DNA of 64,000 bases, taken from positions 124,001-188,000 of the forward strand of contig NZ_JACHEG010000001.1 of the NCBI RefSeq assembly GCF_014201355.1. The letters are read 5' to 3'. The position numbers were made by a program, and so were the translations under genes. The notes below the pieces were generated by a model. The model did not search any database and had not been told where the DNA came from. It was given only the letters and a program-made list of their open reading frames with translations. Below, piece after piece: positions 18,460 to 26,825 of the stretch. Position 1 is the first letter of the stretch; each line of letters begins with the position of its first letter. The DNA is from Aliirhizobium wenxiniae (GTDB taxonomy: Bacteria; Pseudomonadota; Alphaproteobacteria; Rhizobiales; Rhizobiaceae).

Positions 18460-19212
18460 ATGACTACATTGCTTTCCGTGAACCTGAATGCCGTTGCCAT
18501 GCTGCGCAATCGTCGTGATCTTCCGTGGCCGAGCGTCGAAAATCTGGGGCGAATCGCACTTCAGGCGGGCGCTTCCGGCCTGACAGTTCATCCCCGGCCT
18601 GATCAGCGGCATATCCGCTTCTCGGACCTTCCGACGATCCGGGCGTTGATCGATGATGGGTTCCCTCATGCGGAATTCAATATCGAGGGATATCCGAGCG
18701 AGGATTTTCTCGCCCTCTGTGAAAACATCGAACCTGAGCAGGTTACGCTTGTGCCTGATGATCCGTCTCAGGCAACGTCCGATCACGGGTTTGATTTTCG
18801 CCGTGATGGCGAGATGCTGAAGCCGATTGTCGCGCGGCTGAAAAAGGGCGGCATACGGGTCTCGCTGTTTGCCGATGGTGATGGCGATACCGAGGCCGTC
18901 GAACTGGCAAAGGCCACGGGGGCCGATCGTATCGAGCTTTATACCGGTCCATATGGCGGCTGCTTCGACGATCCGCAGAAGGGCGCGGACATTCTTGTCG
19001 ATCTGGGTAAGACCGCGGATGCCGCAATCGCTCTTGGTCTCGGCGTCAATGCCGGCCACGATCTGACGGTTGCCAACCTTCCGGCGCTGGTCAAACGTAT
19101 CCCGAAACTGGCGGAAGTCTCGATCGGCCACGGCTTGACGGCCGATGCCTTGGAATTCGGCATGGCGGAAACTGTCCGCCGCTTCCGCCGCGCCTGCGGC
19201 CAGGCGGTCTGA
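18460..19212 (+). CDS. pdxJ: Pyridoxine 5'-phosphate synthase
   Basis: The enzyme condenses 1-deoxyxylulose 5-phosphate with 3-amino-2-oxopropyl phosphate to make pyridoxine phosphate. The 250-residue TIM-barrel protein shows [82 protein letters not shown] and [12 protein letters not shown], the family motifs including the catalytic Glu and His. The ATG at 18460 gives the expected N-terminus. Confidence 0.96.
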   Translation: MTTLLSVNLNAVAMLRNRRDLPWPSVENLGRIALQAGASGLTVHPRPDQRHIRFSDLPTIRALIDDGFPHAEFNIEGYPSEDFLALCENIEPEQVTLVPDDPSQATSDHGFDFRRDGEMLKPIVARLKKGGIRVSLFADGDGDTEAVELAKATGADRIELYTGPYGGCFDDPQKGADILVDLGKTADAAIALGLGVNAGHDLTVANLPALVKRIPKLAEVSIGHGLTADALEFGMAETVRRFRRACGQAV

Positions 19213-19370
19213 GGTCTGCATCCTATCGGATCACTTTGAATTGGATCGGTGATATGCGCTCAGCGCATTTGTTCTTGAGGATTGTCAACCTAAGTCACTG
19301 TTAGCGCGGCTCCGCCTGTCGTGGTCGGGGCCTGCGTTCGTTGAAGCTGCCAGAAGAAAGGGCGCTTACA

Positions 19371-20636
19371 GTGACCAAGCATAGGATTGTCGTCGTCGGT
19401 GGTGGTTTTGGAGGAATCCAGACCGTTCATGGGCTTAAAGGCAGCTCGGCCGATATAACCCTGATCGACCGGCGCAATCACCATCTGTTCCAACCGCTTC
19501 TCTACCAGGTCGCGACGACATTGCTCGCAACCTCGGAAATCGCCTGGCCGATTCGCAGGCTTTACCGCGATCGGAAGGATGTGACCACCATTCTGGATGA
19601 GGTTGTCGGCGTCGATACGGAGGCCAAGCTCGTTCGCCTCCAATCCGGCCGCGCTATCCCTTATGACACGCTCGTTCTGGCAACGGGCGCACGCCATGCC
19701 TATTTCGGTCGCGACGAATGGGAAAAGCTCGCGCCCGGCTTGAAGACGCTGGAAGATGCAACGACGCTGCGTCGCCGTATCCTGCTTGCCTTCGAACGGG
19801 CTGAACTTTCGGAGAAGACGGCCGACCGCGATGCGCTATTGAACTTCGCCATCATCGGCGCCGGCCCGACGGGCGTCGAGATGGCCGGCACGATTGCCGA
19901 ACTTGCTCAGAAAGTTCTGCCTCCGGAGTTTCGCAATATCGATACGACGGCCACGAAGGTGATGCTGATAGAGGCCGGCCCGCGGGTTCTTGCCGCCTTT
20001 TCCGAGGATCTGTCGGCCTATGCAAAATCAGCGCTGGAAAAGCTTGGCGTCGAAGTCAGAACCGGGAAGCCTGTAACTGAGATTACCGAGGAGGGCATCA
20101 CGGTCGGCGAAACCTTCGTGCCTTGCCGAACGGTCATCTGGGCGGCTGGCGTGCAGGCATCTCCCGCCGCACAGTGGATTCAGGCCGAGGCCGACCGGGC
20201 AGGGCGTACCATTGTAGGTCCCGATCTTTCCGCGGTACACGATCCGAACATCTTCGTCATTGGCGACACAGCCTCGGTCAAACAGGACGATGGAAAGCCT
20301 GTTCCCGGTATCGCGCCGGCTGCCAAGCAGCAAGGTTCCTATGTTGCCAAGGTCATCAACGCACGGCTGGCGAATAAGCCGGCTCCAGCTCCTTTCAAGT
20401 ATTTCCACCAGGGCAATCTTGCCACGATCGGAAAACGCGCCGCTGTCATCGATTTCGGCAGGATTAAGCTGAAGGGCGGTCTTGCCTGGTGGATATGGGG
20501 GCTCGCCCATATCTACTTCCTGATCGGCACGCGATCACGGCTCGCCGTCGCCTGGAGCTGGTTGTGGATCTATCTTTCGGGCCAGCACAGCGCCCGCCTG
20601 ATAACCCAGAAGGAGACGCTGAAGGACGAGGCGTGA
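19371..20636 (+). CDS. ndh: Type II NADH:quinone oxidoreductase
   Basis: This single-subunit, non-proton-pumping NADH dehydrogenase feeds the quinone pool. The 421-residue protein has the FAD motif VVVGGGFGGIQTVHGL at the N-terminus, the second nucleotide motif IIGAGPTGVEMAG near residue 160, and a C-terminal amphipathic region (WWIWGLAHIYFLIG ... WSWLWIYLSG) for membrane attachment. A GTG at 19371 with AAAGGG eight bases upstream is the best start; a TTG 30 bp upstream lacks one. Confidence 0.94.
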   Translation: MTKHRIVVVGGGFGGIQTVHGLKGSSADITLIDRRNHHLFQPLLYQVATTLLATSEIAWPIRRLYRDRKDVTTILDEVVGVDTEAKLVRLQSGRAIPYDTLVLATGARHAYFGRDEWEKLAPGLKTLEDATTLRRRILLAFERAELSEKTADRDALLNFAIIGAGPTGVEMAGTIAELAQKVLPPEFRNIDTTATKVMLIEAGPRVLAAFSEDLSAYAKSALEKLGVEVRTGKPVTEITEEGITVGETFVPCRTVIWAAGVQASPAAQWIQAEADRAGRTIVGPDLSAVHDPNIFVIGDTASVKQDDGKPVPGIAPAAKQQGSYVAKVINARLANKPAPAPFKYFHQGNLATIGKRAAVIDFGRIKLKGGLAWWIWGLAHIYFLIGTRSRLAVAWSWLWIYLSGQHSARLITQKETLKDEA

Positions 20637-20666
20637 CGGGCCAATAGGCGGCCCGCCATCTCCGGG

Positions 20667-21695
20667 TCAGACGACGACGCCGGTGCGCGCCGTGTTGAGC
20701 GTCAGCTTGCGCTCGGCGCGCTCCTGCTGCGGCGAGCGGTTATAAACCTCGCGATAGCATTTGGAAAAATGCGAGGCGGAAACGAAGCCGCAGGCGACGG
20801 CCACTTCGACCACCGGCATGGAGGACTGAACCAGCAGGTGACGGGCGCGGTCCAGTCTGATTTCGAGATAATAGCGTGCCGGCGAACGGCCCATTTCCTG
20901 GCGGAACAGCCGTTCGATCTGCCGACGGGATAGGCCAGCATCATCGGCGATCTCTATGAGCGACAAAGGCTCCGCAAGATTGTTTTCCATCAGTTCGATG
21001 ATCGAAAGAACCTTGGAATTCTGCACCCCGAGACGCGCGCGAAGCGGCAGGCGCTGCCGGTCATGCGGGTTGCGCACACGGTCGGTCAATTGCTGTTCGC
21101 AGACCCTGTTGACGAGGTTATCGCCAAAATCCTGGCCGATCAGGTTGAGCATCATGTCGAGCGATGCCGTGCCGCCGGCGCAGGTATAGAGATTGCCGTC
21201 GACCTCATAGAGATCGGCATAGACCTCTGCCTGCGGAAAGGCTTCGGAAAAACCGGGCAGGTTTTCCCAGTGGATCGCACAGCGTTTGCCGTTGAGCAGA
21301 CCCGCCTGGGCCAGGACATGCGCTCCGGTGCACAGGCTGCCGACGGCGATTCCACGATTATAGGTTTCGCGCAGCCACGCATTGACGGACTTGTTGTTGA
21401 ATTCCTCGACATAAATACCTGAGCAGACGAGAACCATGTTTGGCCGGTTTTCGCCGCTAAGATGACGTCTTTCGTCTGCCAGCGACGAATTGACTTCTAT
21501 ACCTATCCCGCTCGACGAATATACCTTTTCGCCATCGGCGGAACAGAGCCGCCAGCTATAAGCCGAATAACCAAGCATGCGGTTGGCAATCCGCAGCGTT
21601 TCGATCGCCGCCGAAAACGGCAGCATGGTGAAGTGCGGAACGAGAAAGAAGACGATCGTGCGTTTCTTTACCTGTGGCTTGCTGGTCAGATCCAT
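20667..21695 (-). CDS. GlxA-family regulator (DJ-1/PfpI + AraC HTH), GbdR-like
   Basis: Residues ~13-185 are a class I glutamine amidotransferase-like domain (VFFLVPHFTMLPFSAAIETLRIANR, GSLCTGAHVLAQAGLL, HWENLPGFSEAFP, CAGGTASLDMML). Residues ~225-325 are an AraC-type double HTH (LSLIEIADDAGLSRRQIERLFRQE, VVEVAVACGFVSASHFSKCYRE). Overall it resembles, from memory, Pseudomonas GbdR/CdhR regulators that sense glycine betaine or carnitine derivatives. It lies near the corrinoid methyltransferase island and the betaine genes, so control of quaternary-amine catabolism is a plausible inference. GCGAC-core motifs lie just upstream. Confidence 0.9.
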   Translation of the reverse strand: MDLTSKPQVKKRTIVFFLVPHFTMLPFSAAIETLRIANRMLGYSAYSWRLCSADGEKVYSSSGIGIEVNSSLADERRHLSGENRPNMVLVCSGIYVEEFNNKSVNAWLRETYNRGIAVGSLCTGAHVLAQAGLLNGKRCAIHWENLPGFSEAFPQAEVYADLYEVDGNLYTCAGGTASLDMMLNLIGQDFGDNLVNRVCEQQLTDRVRNPHDRQRLPLRARLGVQNSKVLSIIELMENNLAEPLSLIEIADDAGLSRRQIERLFRQEMGRSPARYYLEIRLDRARHLLVQSSMPVVEVAVACGFVSASHFSKCYREVYNRSPQQERAERKLTLNTARTGVVV

Positions 21696-21742
21696 TGTCG
21701 TAGTTCCCCTTGCCGCCGCTTGATGCGGTCTTGCATTGCTTC

Positions 21743-21827
21743 AAAAGCGACACTCGCATGGATGCTATTCTTGAGCAGAGCTTTTGACGACAGGGAAATG
21801 GCATTTTTGCGACATCCAGGCGTCGCA
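21743..21827. promoter_or_regulatory. GCGAC-core motifs upstream of the GlxA-family regulator
   Basis: AAAAGCGACACTCGC lies at 21743-21757, and the inverted repeat TGCGAC-N8-GTCGCA at 21808-21827; a further TGCGACAT occurs at 21876. The 13-mer AAAGCGACACTCG recurs exactly at 28518-28530 between the corrinoid-protein and mttB genes. These are candidate binding sites for the regulator itself. GCGAC is also a common pentamer in GC-rich DNA. Confidence 0.4.
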
Positions 21828-21980
21828 CTGGTGACAGGTTGCTGGCTTTTCCTGCATTTTATCAAATTGCCGGAATGCGACATGGTCCGCAGCGTCTGGC
21901 TGGCGGACCATGCTAGGGTACAGATCTCTGTATCGCCGGAACTATCCAGCCTGTGTAACGGGTCGCCCCCGTGATGCACA

Positions 21981-22178
21981 TCACTTGCCGATCGTGGTCG
22001 GCCAGCCAATGTCCTTTCGGATTTCCTGCGGAAGCCCTTCCAGCATGCGTTCCGTCTTGCGGCGGTTCCAGGCTGCAACCACACGATCGAACAGGGACAT
22101 GATCTGCTGCGGGCGGGAGGTCTGAGGCTTTGATGAGGCGCCTAACCGGCGCTGGTCGAGATAAGTGATAGTGGTCAT
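21981..22178 (-). CDS. DUF1127 small protein
   Basis: The 65-residue protein ends in a typical Arg-rich DUF1127 motif (LFDRVVAAWNRRKTERMLEGLPQEIRKDIGWP). The start at 22178 follows GGAGCAAACGAA. Rhizobial DUF1127 proteins act in stress, phosphate or RNA-linked processes, and several are regulated by LysR factors of the VtlR/LsrB group. It is divergent from a LysR gene here. Confidence 0.88.
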   Translation of the reverse strand: MTTITYLDQRRLGASSKPQTSRPQQIMSLFDRVVAAWNRRKTERMLEGLPQEIRKDIGWPTTIGK

Positions 22179-22330
22179 TTCGTTTGCTCCTTGGATTCCA
22201 TTCAGATTTTCGGCGCTTCCTTCTGGGAGGGAAAAGGCCAATCCATCAATCGATCGGATGGCTGTCGCACGTCTTATGAAATTCTGTTTTGTAACGATGC
22301 CTGCTTCCGATGTTTTGAAGTATCCGTCCT

Positions 22331-22349
22331 GTTTGACTTTCAATCAAAC
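22331..22349. promoter_or_regulatory. Candidate LysR box
   Basis: GTTTGA-N7-TCAAAC is a perfect 6-bp inverted repeat in the 216-bp divergent region, 45 bp upstream of the LysR start. It contains the T-N11-A pattern favoured by LysR regulators. Confidence 0.45.
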
Positions 22350-22394
22350 GAAATGATATGGTGCTTAAGTTCAGAAAATTTGATGGGTGCACCG

Positions 22395-23291
22395 ATGACC
22401 GTACCGTTCAGAACGCCGCTGCCATTGCTTGATAATGATGTCCTGCGCACTTTCGTCGCCATTGCCGAGACCGGCAATTTTTCGACGGCTGCCGATGTCG
22501 TACTGCGAACGCCCTCGGCAGTCTCGATGCAGATCAAAAAGCTGGAAGAGCAGTTGAAGTCGACGCTTTTTCTGCGTGATGCCCGTTCGGTGACGCTCAC
22601 CCAGAATGGCGAAGTGCTTTTATCTTATGCTCGGCGCATGCTGGCATTGTCCAATGAGGCCGTGTCGCGCTTTGTCATGCCGGAACTGTCGGGCGTGGTG
22701 CGCCTCGGCGCGCCGGATGATATATCCGAAAGGCTGCTGCCGAAGATCCTCAAGGATTTCGGCGAGCATTTTCCCGGCATCATGGTCGACGTAACTGTCG
22801 ATCAGAGCACGCTGTTGCGCAAGCGTATGGAGGAACAGCGGCTTGATCTGGCACTGATCAACTGCGCCACCCGCCCGTTTCCGACCGGCGGCGAAATCAT
22901 CCATACCGAAAAACTCGTCTGGGCCGGCGCAAAATGCGGCAATGCCTATCTGCGCGATCCGATTCCTATCTCTGTTTGGGAAGAAGGCTGCGTCTGGCGC
23001 AATGATGCGATCGCCCAGCTGGACAAACAGAAACGGCCTTACCGGATCGCCTATGCCAGCGCCCACACGATGGCGCAGCGTGCTGCAGTTGTTTCCGACC
23101 TTGCGATCGCGCCTTTCCCACTGTCCTACATTACCGAGGACATGCAGATCCTTGGTCCCAAGGAAGGCATGCCGGATCTCATCACGTTCGATATCCGCCT
23201 TCTGACCGCTCCGAATCTCTCCATTCCGGCCAAGGCGGTTGCGGAGAGCATCAAGGATGCCTTCAGTTCGCTGGATGCCGTCGCGGCCTGA
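22395..23291 (+). CDS. LysR-family transcriptional regulator
   Basis: The 298-residue protein has an N-terminal winged HTH (LDNDVLRTFVAIAETGNFSTAADVVLRTPSAVSMQIKKLEE...LFLRDARSVTLTQNGEVLLSYA) and a periplasmic-binding-like effector domain (VVRLGAPDDISERLLPKILKDF...). In-frame ATGs at 22383 and 22395 are both possible. It is divergent from a DUF1127 gene. Similarity to VtlR/LsrB-type regulators is suspected from the QIKKLEE region and the DUF1127 neighbour but is not established. Confidence 0.9.
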   Translation: MTVPFRTPLPLLDNDVLRTFVAIAETGNFSTAADVVLRTPSAVSMQIKKLEEQLKSTLFLRDARSVTLTQNGEVLLSYARRMLALSNEAVSRFVMPELSGVVRLGAPDDISERLLPKILKDFGEHFPGIMVDVTVDQSTLLRKRMEEQRLDLALINCATRPFPTGGEIIHTEKLVWAGAKCGNAYLRDPIPISVWEEGCVWRNDAIAQLDKQKRPYRIAYASAHTMAQRAAVVSDLAIAPFPLSYITEDMQILGPKEGMPDLITFDIRLLTAPNLSIPAKAVAESIKDAFSSLDAVAA

Positions 23292-23316
23292 GTTGCATCA
23301 TTTCAAGATAATATCT

Positions 23317-23347
23317 GGCGCCGCTCACGTATCACGCGAGCGGCGCC
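23317..23347. terminator. Hairpin between convergent lysR and activator genes
   Basis: GGCGCCGCTC (23317-23326) and GAGCGGCGCC (23338-23347) form a perfect 10-bp stem around an 11-nt loop. It overlaps the stop codon of the leftward gene and lies 26 bp after the LysR stop. There is no strong U-tract on either side, so it may slow rather than fully stop transcription. Confidence 0.5.
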
Positions 23348-25364
23348 TTCTGCGTCCGCCATCGGCACCTGCATCAGCCAACATCTTTCGTTCCGGCAGG
23401 GTAACGACCATCCCGAGGTTGGGAAACGCATCGACTTTGTTCGGCAGCGCCATCGCCGCCACGAAATGCTCCTGGAATTTCGGCTCCAGCGCAGTCTCGA
23501 TCTTCTCGATCTTTCTGACCGTTTCCTCGATCTCGCGGCGATAATCGCGATTGAGCAGGCACATGCGCGCGCCGGTTCCCGCCGCATTGCCGACGGCCTT
23601 CACCTTATCGAGATCGCAGTCGGGGATCAGGCCCAGCACCATCGCGTATTTGGGGTCGATGAACGTGCCGAAGGCGCCTGCAAGTCCGATCCGGTCGAGA
23701 TGGCTGACGCCCTGCTTGTCCATCAAAAGTTTTACGCCGGCATAAAGTGCCGCCTTGGCAAGCTGGATCGCCCGCACGTCGTTCTGCGTCACGGTGATCC
23801 TCGGCGTCCCATCATGTAGCAGATAGGAGAAGGTGCGGCCATTTTCGAGAATGCGCGAGCTGCGGGCGGCCATCGCGCCGTCGACGACGCCATCCTCAGA
23901 AATGATCCCCGAAAGATACATTTCGGCGATAACTTCGATGATGGCGGAACCGCAAATGCCGGTGACACCGATTTGCGCTGCCGCTTCGCCGAAACCCGGC
24001 TCGTCAGACCATGGCTCGACGCCGATCACGCGGAACCGTGGTTCGAGAGTGACTGCATCGATCCGCACCCGCTCGATCGCACCCGGTGCCGCGCGCTGGC
24101 CAGACGAAATCTCGGCGCCCTCGAAAGCAGGCCCGGTCGGAGACGAGGCAGCCACGACACGCGCCCGGTTGCCGAGCACGATTTCCGCATTGGTACCGAT
24201 GTCGACCAGCAGCATCATCTCGTCCTGCCTGTGCGGTCCCTCGGAAAGGGTCGCCGCGGCAGCATCGGCACCCACATGTCCGGCAATACAGGGCAGGAGA
24301 TAGGTCCGCGTGCCGGCGTTCATCGGCAGGCCGATTTCCGAAGACTTGACCTCCACGGCCCCTGAAACCGCCAGCGCGAACGGTGCTCCGCCCAGTTCCG
24401 TCGGATCGATGCCGAGAAACAGGTGGTGCATGATCGGATTTCCGACAAAGACACTGTCGAGAATGTCTTCACGCGAAATATCGCCCTCGGCGCATACCTT
24501 GTCGATCAAGCCGTTCAGAGCCTCGCGCACGGCATCGGTCATCGCTCCGCGTCCGTCCGGGTTCATCATCACATAGGAGACGCGGCTCATCAGGTCTTCG
24601 CCGAAGCGGATCTGCGGGTTGGACGTGCCTGCGGATGCCACCGTGCGGCCGGAGAGAAGCGACGAAAGATGCATGGCGATCGTCGTCGAGCCGATATCAC
24701 AGGCGATCCCGTAAGCCTCGTTCTTCAGCCCCGGATAAAGGGCGATCAGGCGAGGGCGCTCGTCCTCGCGATCCTTGTGGATCGCCGCCGTCACCTTCCA
24801 CTCGCCCTTGCGCAGGATCTGCTGCACCTGCGGGGTGATATGGAAATCCACTTCGACATCGTCGAAATGCCAGTCGGTCGCGAGCGCCACTTTCAGCCGG
24901 TCGAGATCACCGAGTGGCTTTTCCATGTCGGGCTCCTCGACCTCGACATAACACATGCGCACAGCCGGATTGCGGTCGAACACCCGCTCGTCGGCCGCCT
25001 TGCGCACCACTTGCGCGTTGATGACCGTATCCTGCGGCACATCGATGACTAGGTCGCCGAGGATCTGCGCCGAACAGGAAAGCCTGCGCCCTTCGGGCAG
25101 TCCGCGCACCCGGTCGTATCGTTCTTCCTTCGGTCCCGCCTCGGAGAGATGATCCACCGAAGAGACGATCCCATGCTTGGCGAAATTGCCTTCCTGCACG
25201 GAGATCTGGCAACGCCCGCATGTCGCCCGCCCGCCGCAGACGCTTTCCACATAAACCCCGAGCTGGCGCGCGGCATCGAGCACCTGCGTGCCGGCCACAA
25301 ATCGGCCGCGCTTGCCGGATGGCATGAACAGAACAAGGGGATCTCTACGGGATGCGTCAGCCAT
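23325..25364 (-). CDS. Reductive activator of corrinoid proteins (RACo-like, 2Fe-2S + ASKHA)
   Basis: The 679-residue protein starts with a plant-type 2Fe-2S ferredoxin domain with Cys43, Cys49, Cys52 (SVCGGRATCGRC) and Cys97 (LSCSAQ). A linker is followed by an ASKHA-type ATPase part (DIGSTTIAMHLSSL, VFVGNPIMHHLFLGIDP, LLVDIGTNAEIVLG, GLAGAFGTFIDPKYAM). Members of this family use ATP to re-reduce Co(II) corrinoid back to Co(I) after accidental oxidation in methyltransferase systems. It lies 10 bp downstream of the pterin methyltransferase gene, as the third enzyme of the leftward operon. The C-terminus carries an Arg run (GGRRRRRSRDT). Confidence 0.9.
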   Translation of the reverse strand: MADASRRDPLVLFMPSGKRGRFVAGTQVLDAARQLGVYVESVCGGRATCGRCQISVQEGNFAKHGIVSSVDHLSEAGPKEERYDRVRGLPEGRRLSCSAQILGDLVIDVPQDTVINAQVVRKAADERVFDRNPAVRMCYVEVEEPDMEKPLGDLDRLKVALATDWHFDDVEVDFHITPQVQQILRKGEWKVTAAIHKDREDERPRLIALYPGLKNEAYGIACDIGSTTIAMHLSSLLSGRTVASAGTSNPQIRFGEDLMSRVSYVMMNPDGRGAMTDAVREALNGLIDKVCAEGDISREDILDSVFVGNPIMHHLFLGIDPTELGGAPFALAVSGAVEVKSSEIGLPMNAGTRTYLLPCIAGHVGADAAAATLSEGPHRQDEMMLLVDIGTNAEIVLGNRARVVAASSPTGPAFEGAEISSGQRAAPGAIERVRIDAVTLEPRFRVIGVEPWSDEPGFGEAAAQIGVTGICGSAIIEVIAEMYLSGIISEDGVVDGAMAARSSRILENGRTFSYLLHDGTPRITVTQNDVRAIQLAKAALYAGVKLLMDKQGVSHLDRIGLAGAFGTFIDPKYAMVLGLIPDCDLDKVKAVGNAAGTGARMCLLNRDYRREIEETVRKIEKIETALEPKFQEHFVAAMALPNKVDAFPNLGMVVTLPERKMLADAGADGGRRRRRSRDT

Positions 25365-25374
25365 TCTCGTTCGC

Positions 25375-26340
25375 TTACTCCGCCCTCGCTCCCGCTCCAG
25401 CCCGTGCGGCCCGTCCACCACGCCGTCCGCCACCAGCCGATGGGGCAGGGACCGCGGCTGCGGTCGCACCTCCCTCGGCAGGTTTGTAGTCGCGATAGGT
25501 CATGATCCAGTTGCCGCAGTTCTGGTCGGTGCCATTAAGCACATTTGCAGCGCGAACAGCCTCCATTTCCTGCGGCCGGCAGGGGTTCATGATCGCTGAT
25601 GTCATGCCGGCACCGATGACCATCGGAATGAAACCTGCATTGATGCCGTGGCGATGCGGCAGGCCGAAGGAAATATTAGAAAGCCCGCAGGTCGTGTTGA
25701 CCTTCAACTCTTCGCGCAGCCGGCGCAACAGTGCAAACACCTGCAGTCCCGCCGACCCGAGTGCGCCGATTGGCATTACCAGCGGATCGACAACGATGTC
25801 ATGCGGCTTGATGCCATAATCGGCAGCGCGCTCGACGATCCTCTTGGCCACGGCAAAACGCACGTCGGGATCCATCGAAATGCCGGTCTCGTCATTCGAG
25901 ATCGCCACGACCGGCACGTCGTATTTCTTGCAAAGCGGCAGGATCGCCTCGAGCTTTTCTTCCTCGCCGGTGACAGAATTGATCAGCGGCCGCCCCTTGG
26001 CGACCTTCAGCGCTGCCTCGATCGCTGCCGTAACCGAACTGTCGATCGACAGCGGCACGTCGACCAGTCCCTGGACGATTTCCAGCGTCTGCACCAGAAG
26101 GCCGGGTTCGGTCTCGTTCGGATTGACCGAGGTGACACCGGCATTGACGTCGAGCATCGTTGCCCCTGCTGCCACCTGTTCCAAGGCGTCCTTGATGACG
26201 GTGTCGAAATTGCCCTCGATCATCTCGGCGGCCAGCTTCTTACGCCCGGTCGGGTTTATCCGCTCTCCGATGACGCAGAAAGGCTGGTCGAAGCCGATCA
26301 CGACTTCCCGGGTTGCGGATGCGACGATGGTACGTGTCAT
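25375..26340 (-). CDS. Pterin-dependent methyltransferase (MtgA-like corrinoid:tetrahydrofolate)
   Basis: This 321-residue protein belongs to the dihydropteroate synthase-like pterin-binding superfamily. It shows VIGERINPTGRKKL (residues 23-36), LDVNAGVTS, LSIDSS, LINSVTGEE, VAISNDETGI and GLSNISFGLPHR, the signature of methyltetrahydrofolate:corrinoid methyltransferases rather than of folate biosynthesis. The likely role is transfer of the methyl group from the corrinoid protein to tetrahydrofolate. The last ~35 residues are an Ala/Gly/Arg-rich tail (GGGRRGGRAARAGAGARAE) not part of the fold. It is co-oriented with the activator and the Virulence_fact gene. Confidence 0.9.
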   Translation of the reverse strand: MTRTIVASATREVVIGFDQPFCVIGERINPTGRKKLAAEMIEGNFDTVIKDALEQVAAGATMLDVNAGVTSVNPNETEPGLLVQTLEIVQGLVDVPLSIDSSVTAAIEAALKVAKGRPLINSVTGEEEKLEAILPLCKKYDVPVVAISNDETGISMDPDVRFAVAKRIVERAADYGIKPHDIVVDPLVMPIGALGSAGLQVFALLRRLREELKVNTTCGLSNISFGLPHRHGINAGFIPMVIGAGMTSAIMNPCRPQEMEAVRAANVLNGTDQNCGNWIMTYRDYKPAEGGATAAAVPAPSAGGGRRGGRAARAGAGARAE

Positions 26341-26386
26341 TGCGATCTCCGGCTAAAGGGGAGGTGATGGAGTGGATGACGATCGT

Positions 26387-26689
26387 TTATGCGCTCTCCC
26401 GGCCGCCGGCCTTCACCAGCGCCACGAGCCTGTCCTTGTCGTAGGCGGCTTCAAGGCCTGCCGCCGCCGTATCGGCCTCGGCTTCCAGATCGTCGGAAAC
26501 CGGCACCGGATCGGCCTTGCGCCATTCGGCCAGATAATCGTCGGTTTCCGCAGCTCCGGTGCGCATGGCGCACATGTCGATTGCCTCGGTGAAGCGCAGC
26601 GAAAGCTCGCGTTTGGCGGTCTGCCGTCCCTTTTTAATGATCACCTGAGCCGGGATATCCCGCCAGAAGACGACAATGCGATCCGCCAT
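26387..26689 (-). CDS. Virulence_fact family small protein in the corrinoid island
   Basis: The 100-residue protein begins MADRIVVFWRDIPAQVIIKKGRQTAKRELS..., which I recognise as the Virulence_fact (PF13769-type) family, named from an old association and without known molecular function. It repeatedly neighbours aerobic MttB-type clusters in my memory. It precedes the pterin methyltransferase gene by 46 bp in the same direction, and GCGAC-core motifs lie about 60-90 bp upstream of its start. It probably opens the leftward operon with the methyltransferase and activator. Confidence 0.8.
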   Translation of the reverse strand: MADRIVVFWRDIPAQVIIKKGRQTAKRELSLRFTEAIDMCAMRTGAAETDDYLAEWRKADPVPVSDDLEAEADTAAAGLEAAYDKDRLVALVKAGGRESA

Positions 26690-26750
26690 GAGTTCCTCCG
26701 CTTATTCTTTGAACATGCACCGGAAGGTTCGCTCGGTCTGTGCTTGCCAC

Positions 26751-26780
26751 GACGTCGCAACGAGCAAAAAGCGACGTCGC
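26751..26780. promoter_or_regulatory. Paired GACGTCGC motifs upstream of the Virulence_fact gene
   Basis: GACGTCGC (26751-26758) and GCGACGTCGC (26771-26780) lie 62-91 bp upstream of the start at 26689; the second copy is a perfect 10-bp palindrome and recurs at 28501-28510. It is a candidate regulator site shared across the island. Confidence 0.4.
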
Positions 26781-26825
26781 CTCATATTGGTCCTGCGCAC
26801 ATCTGCATGAATGCAGCAAAAGCCT

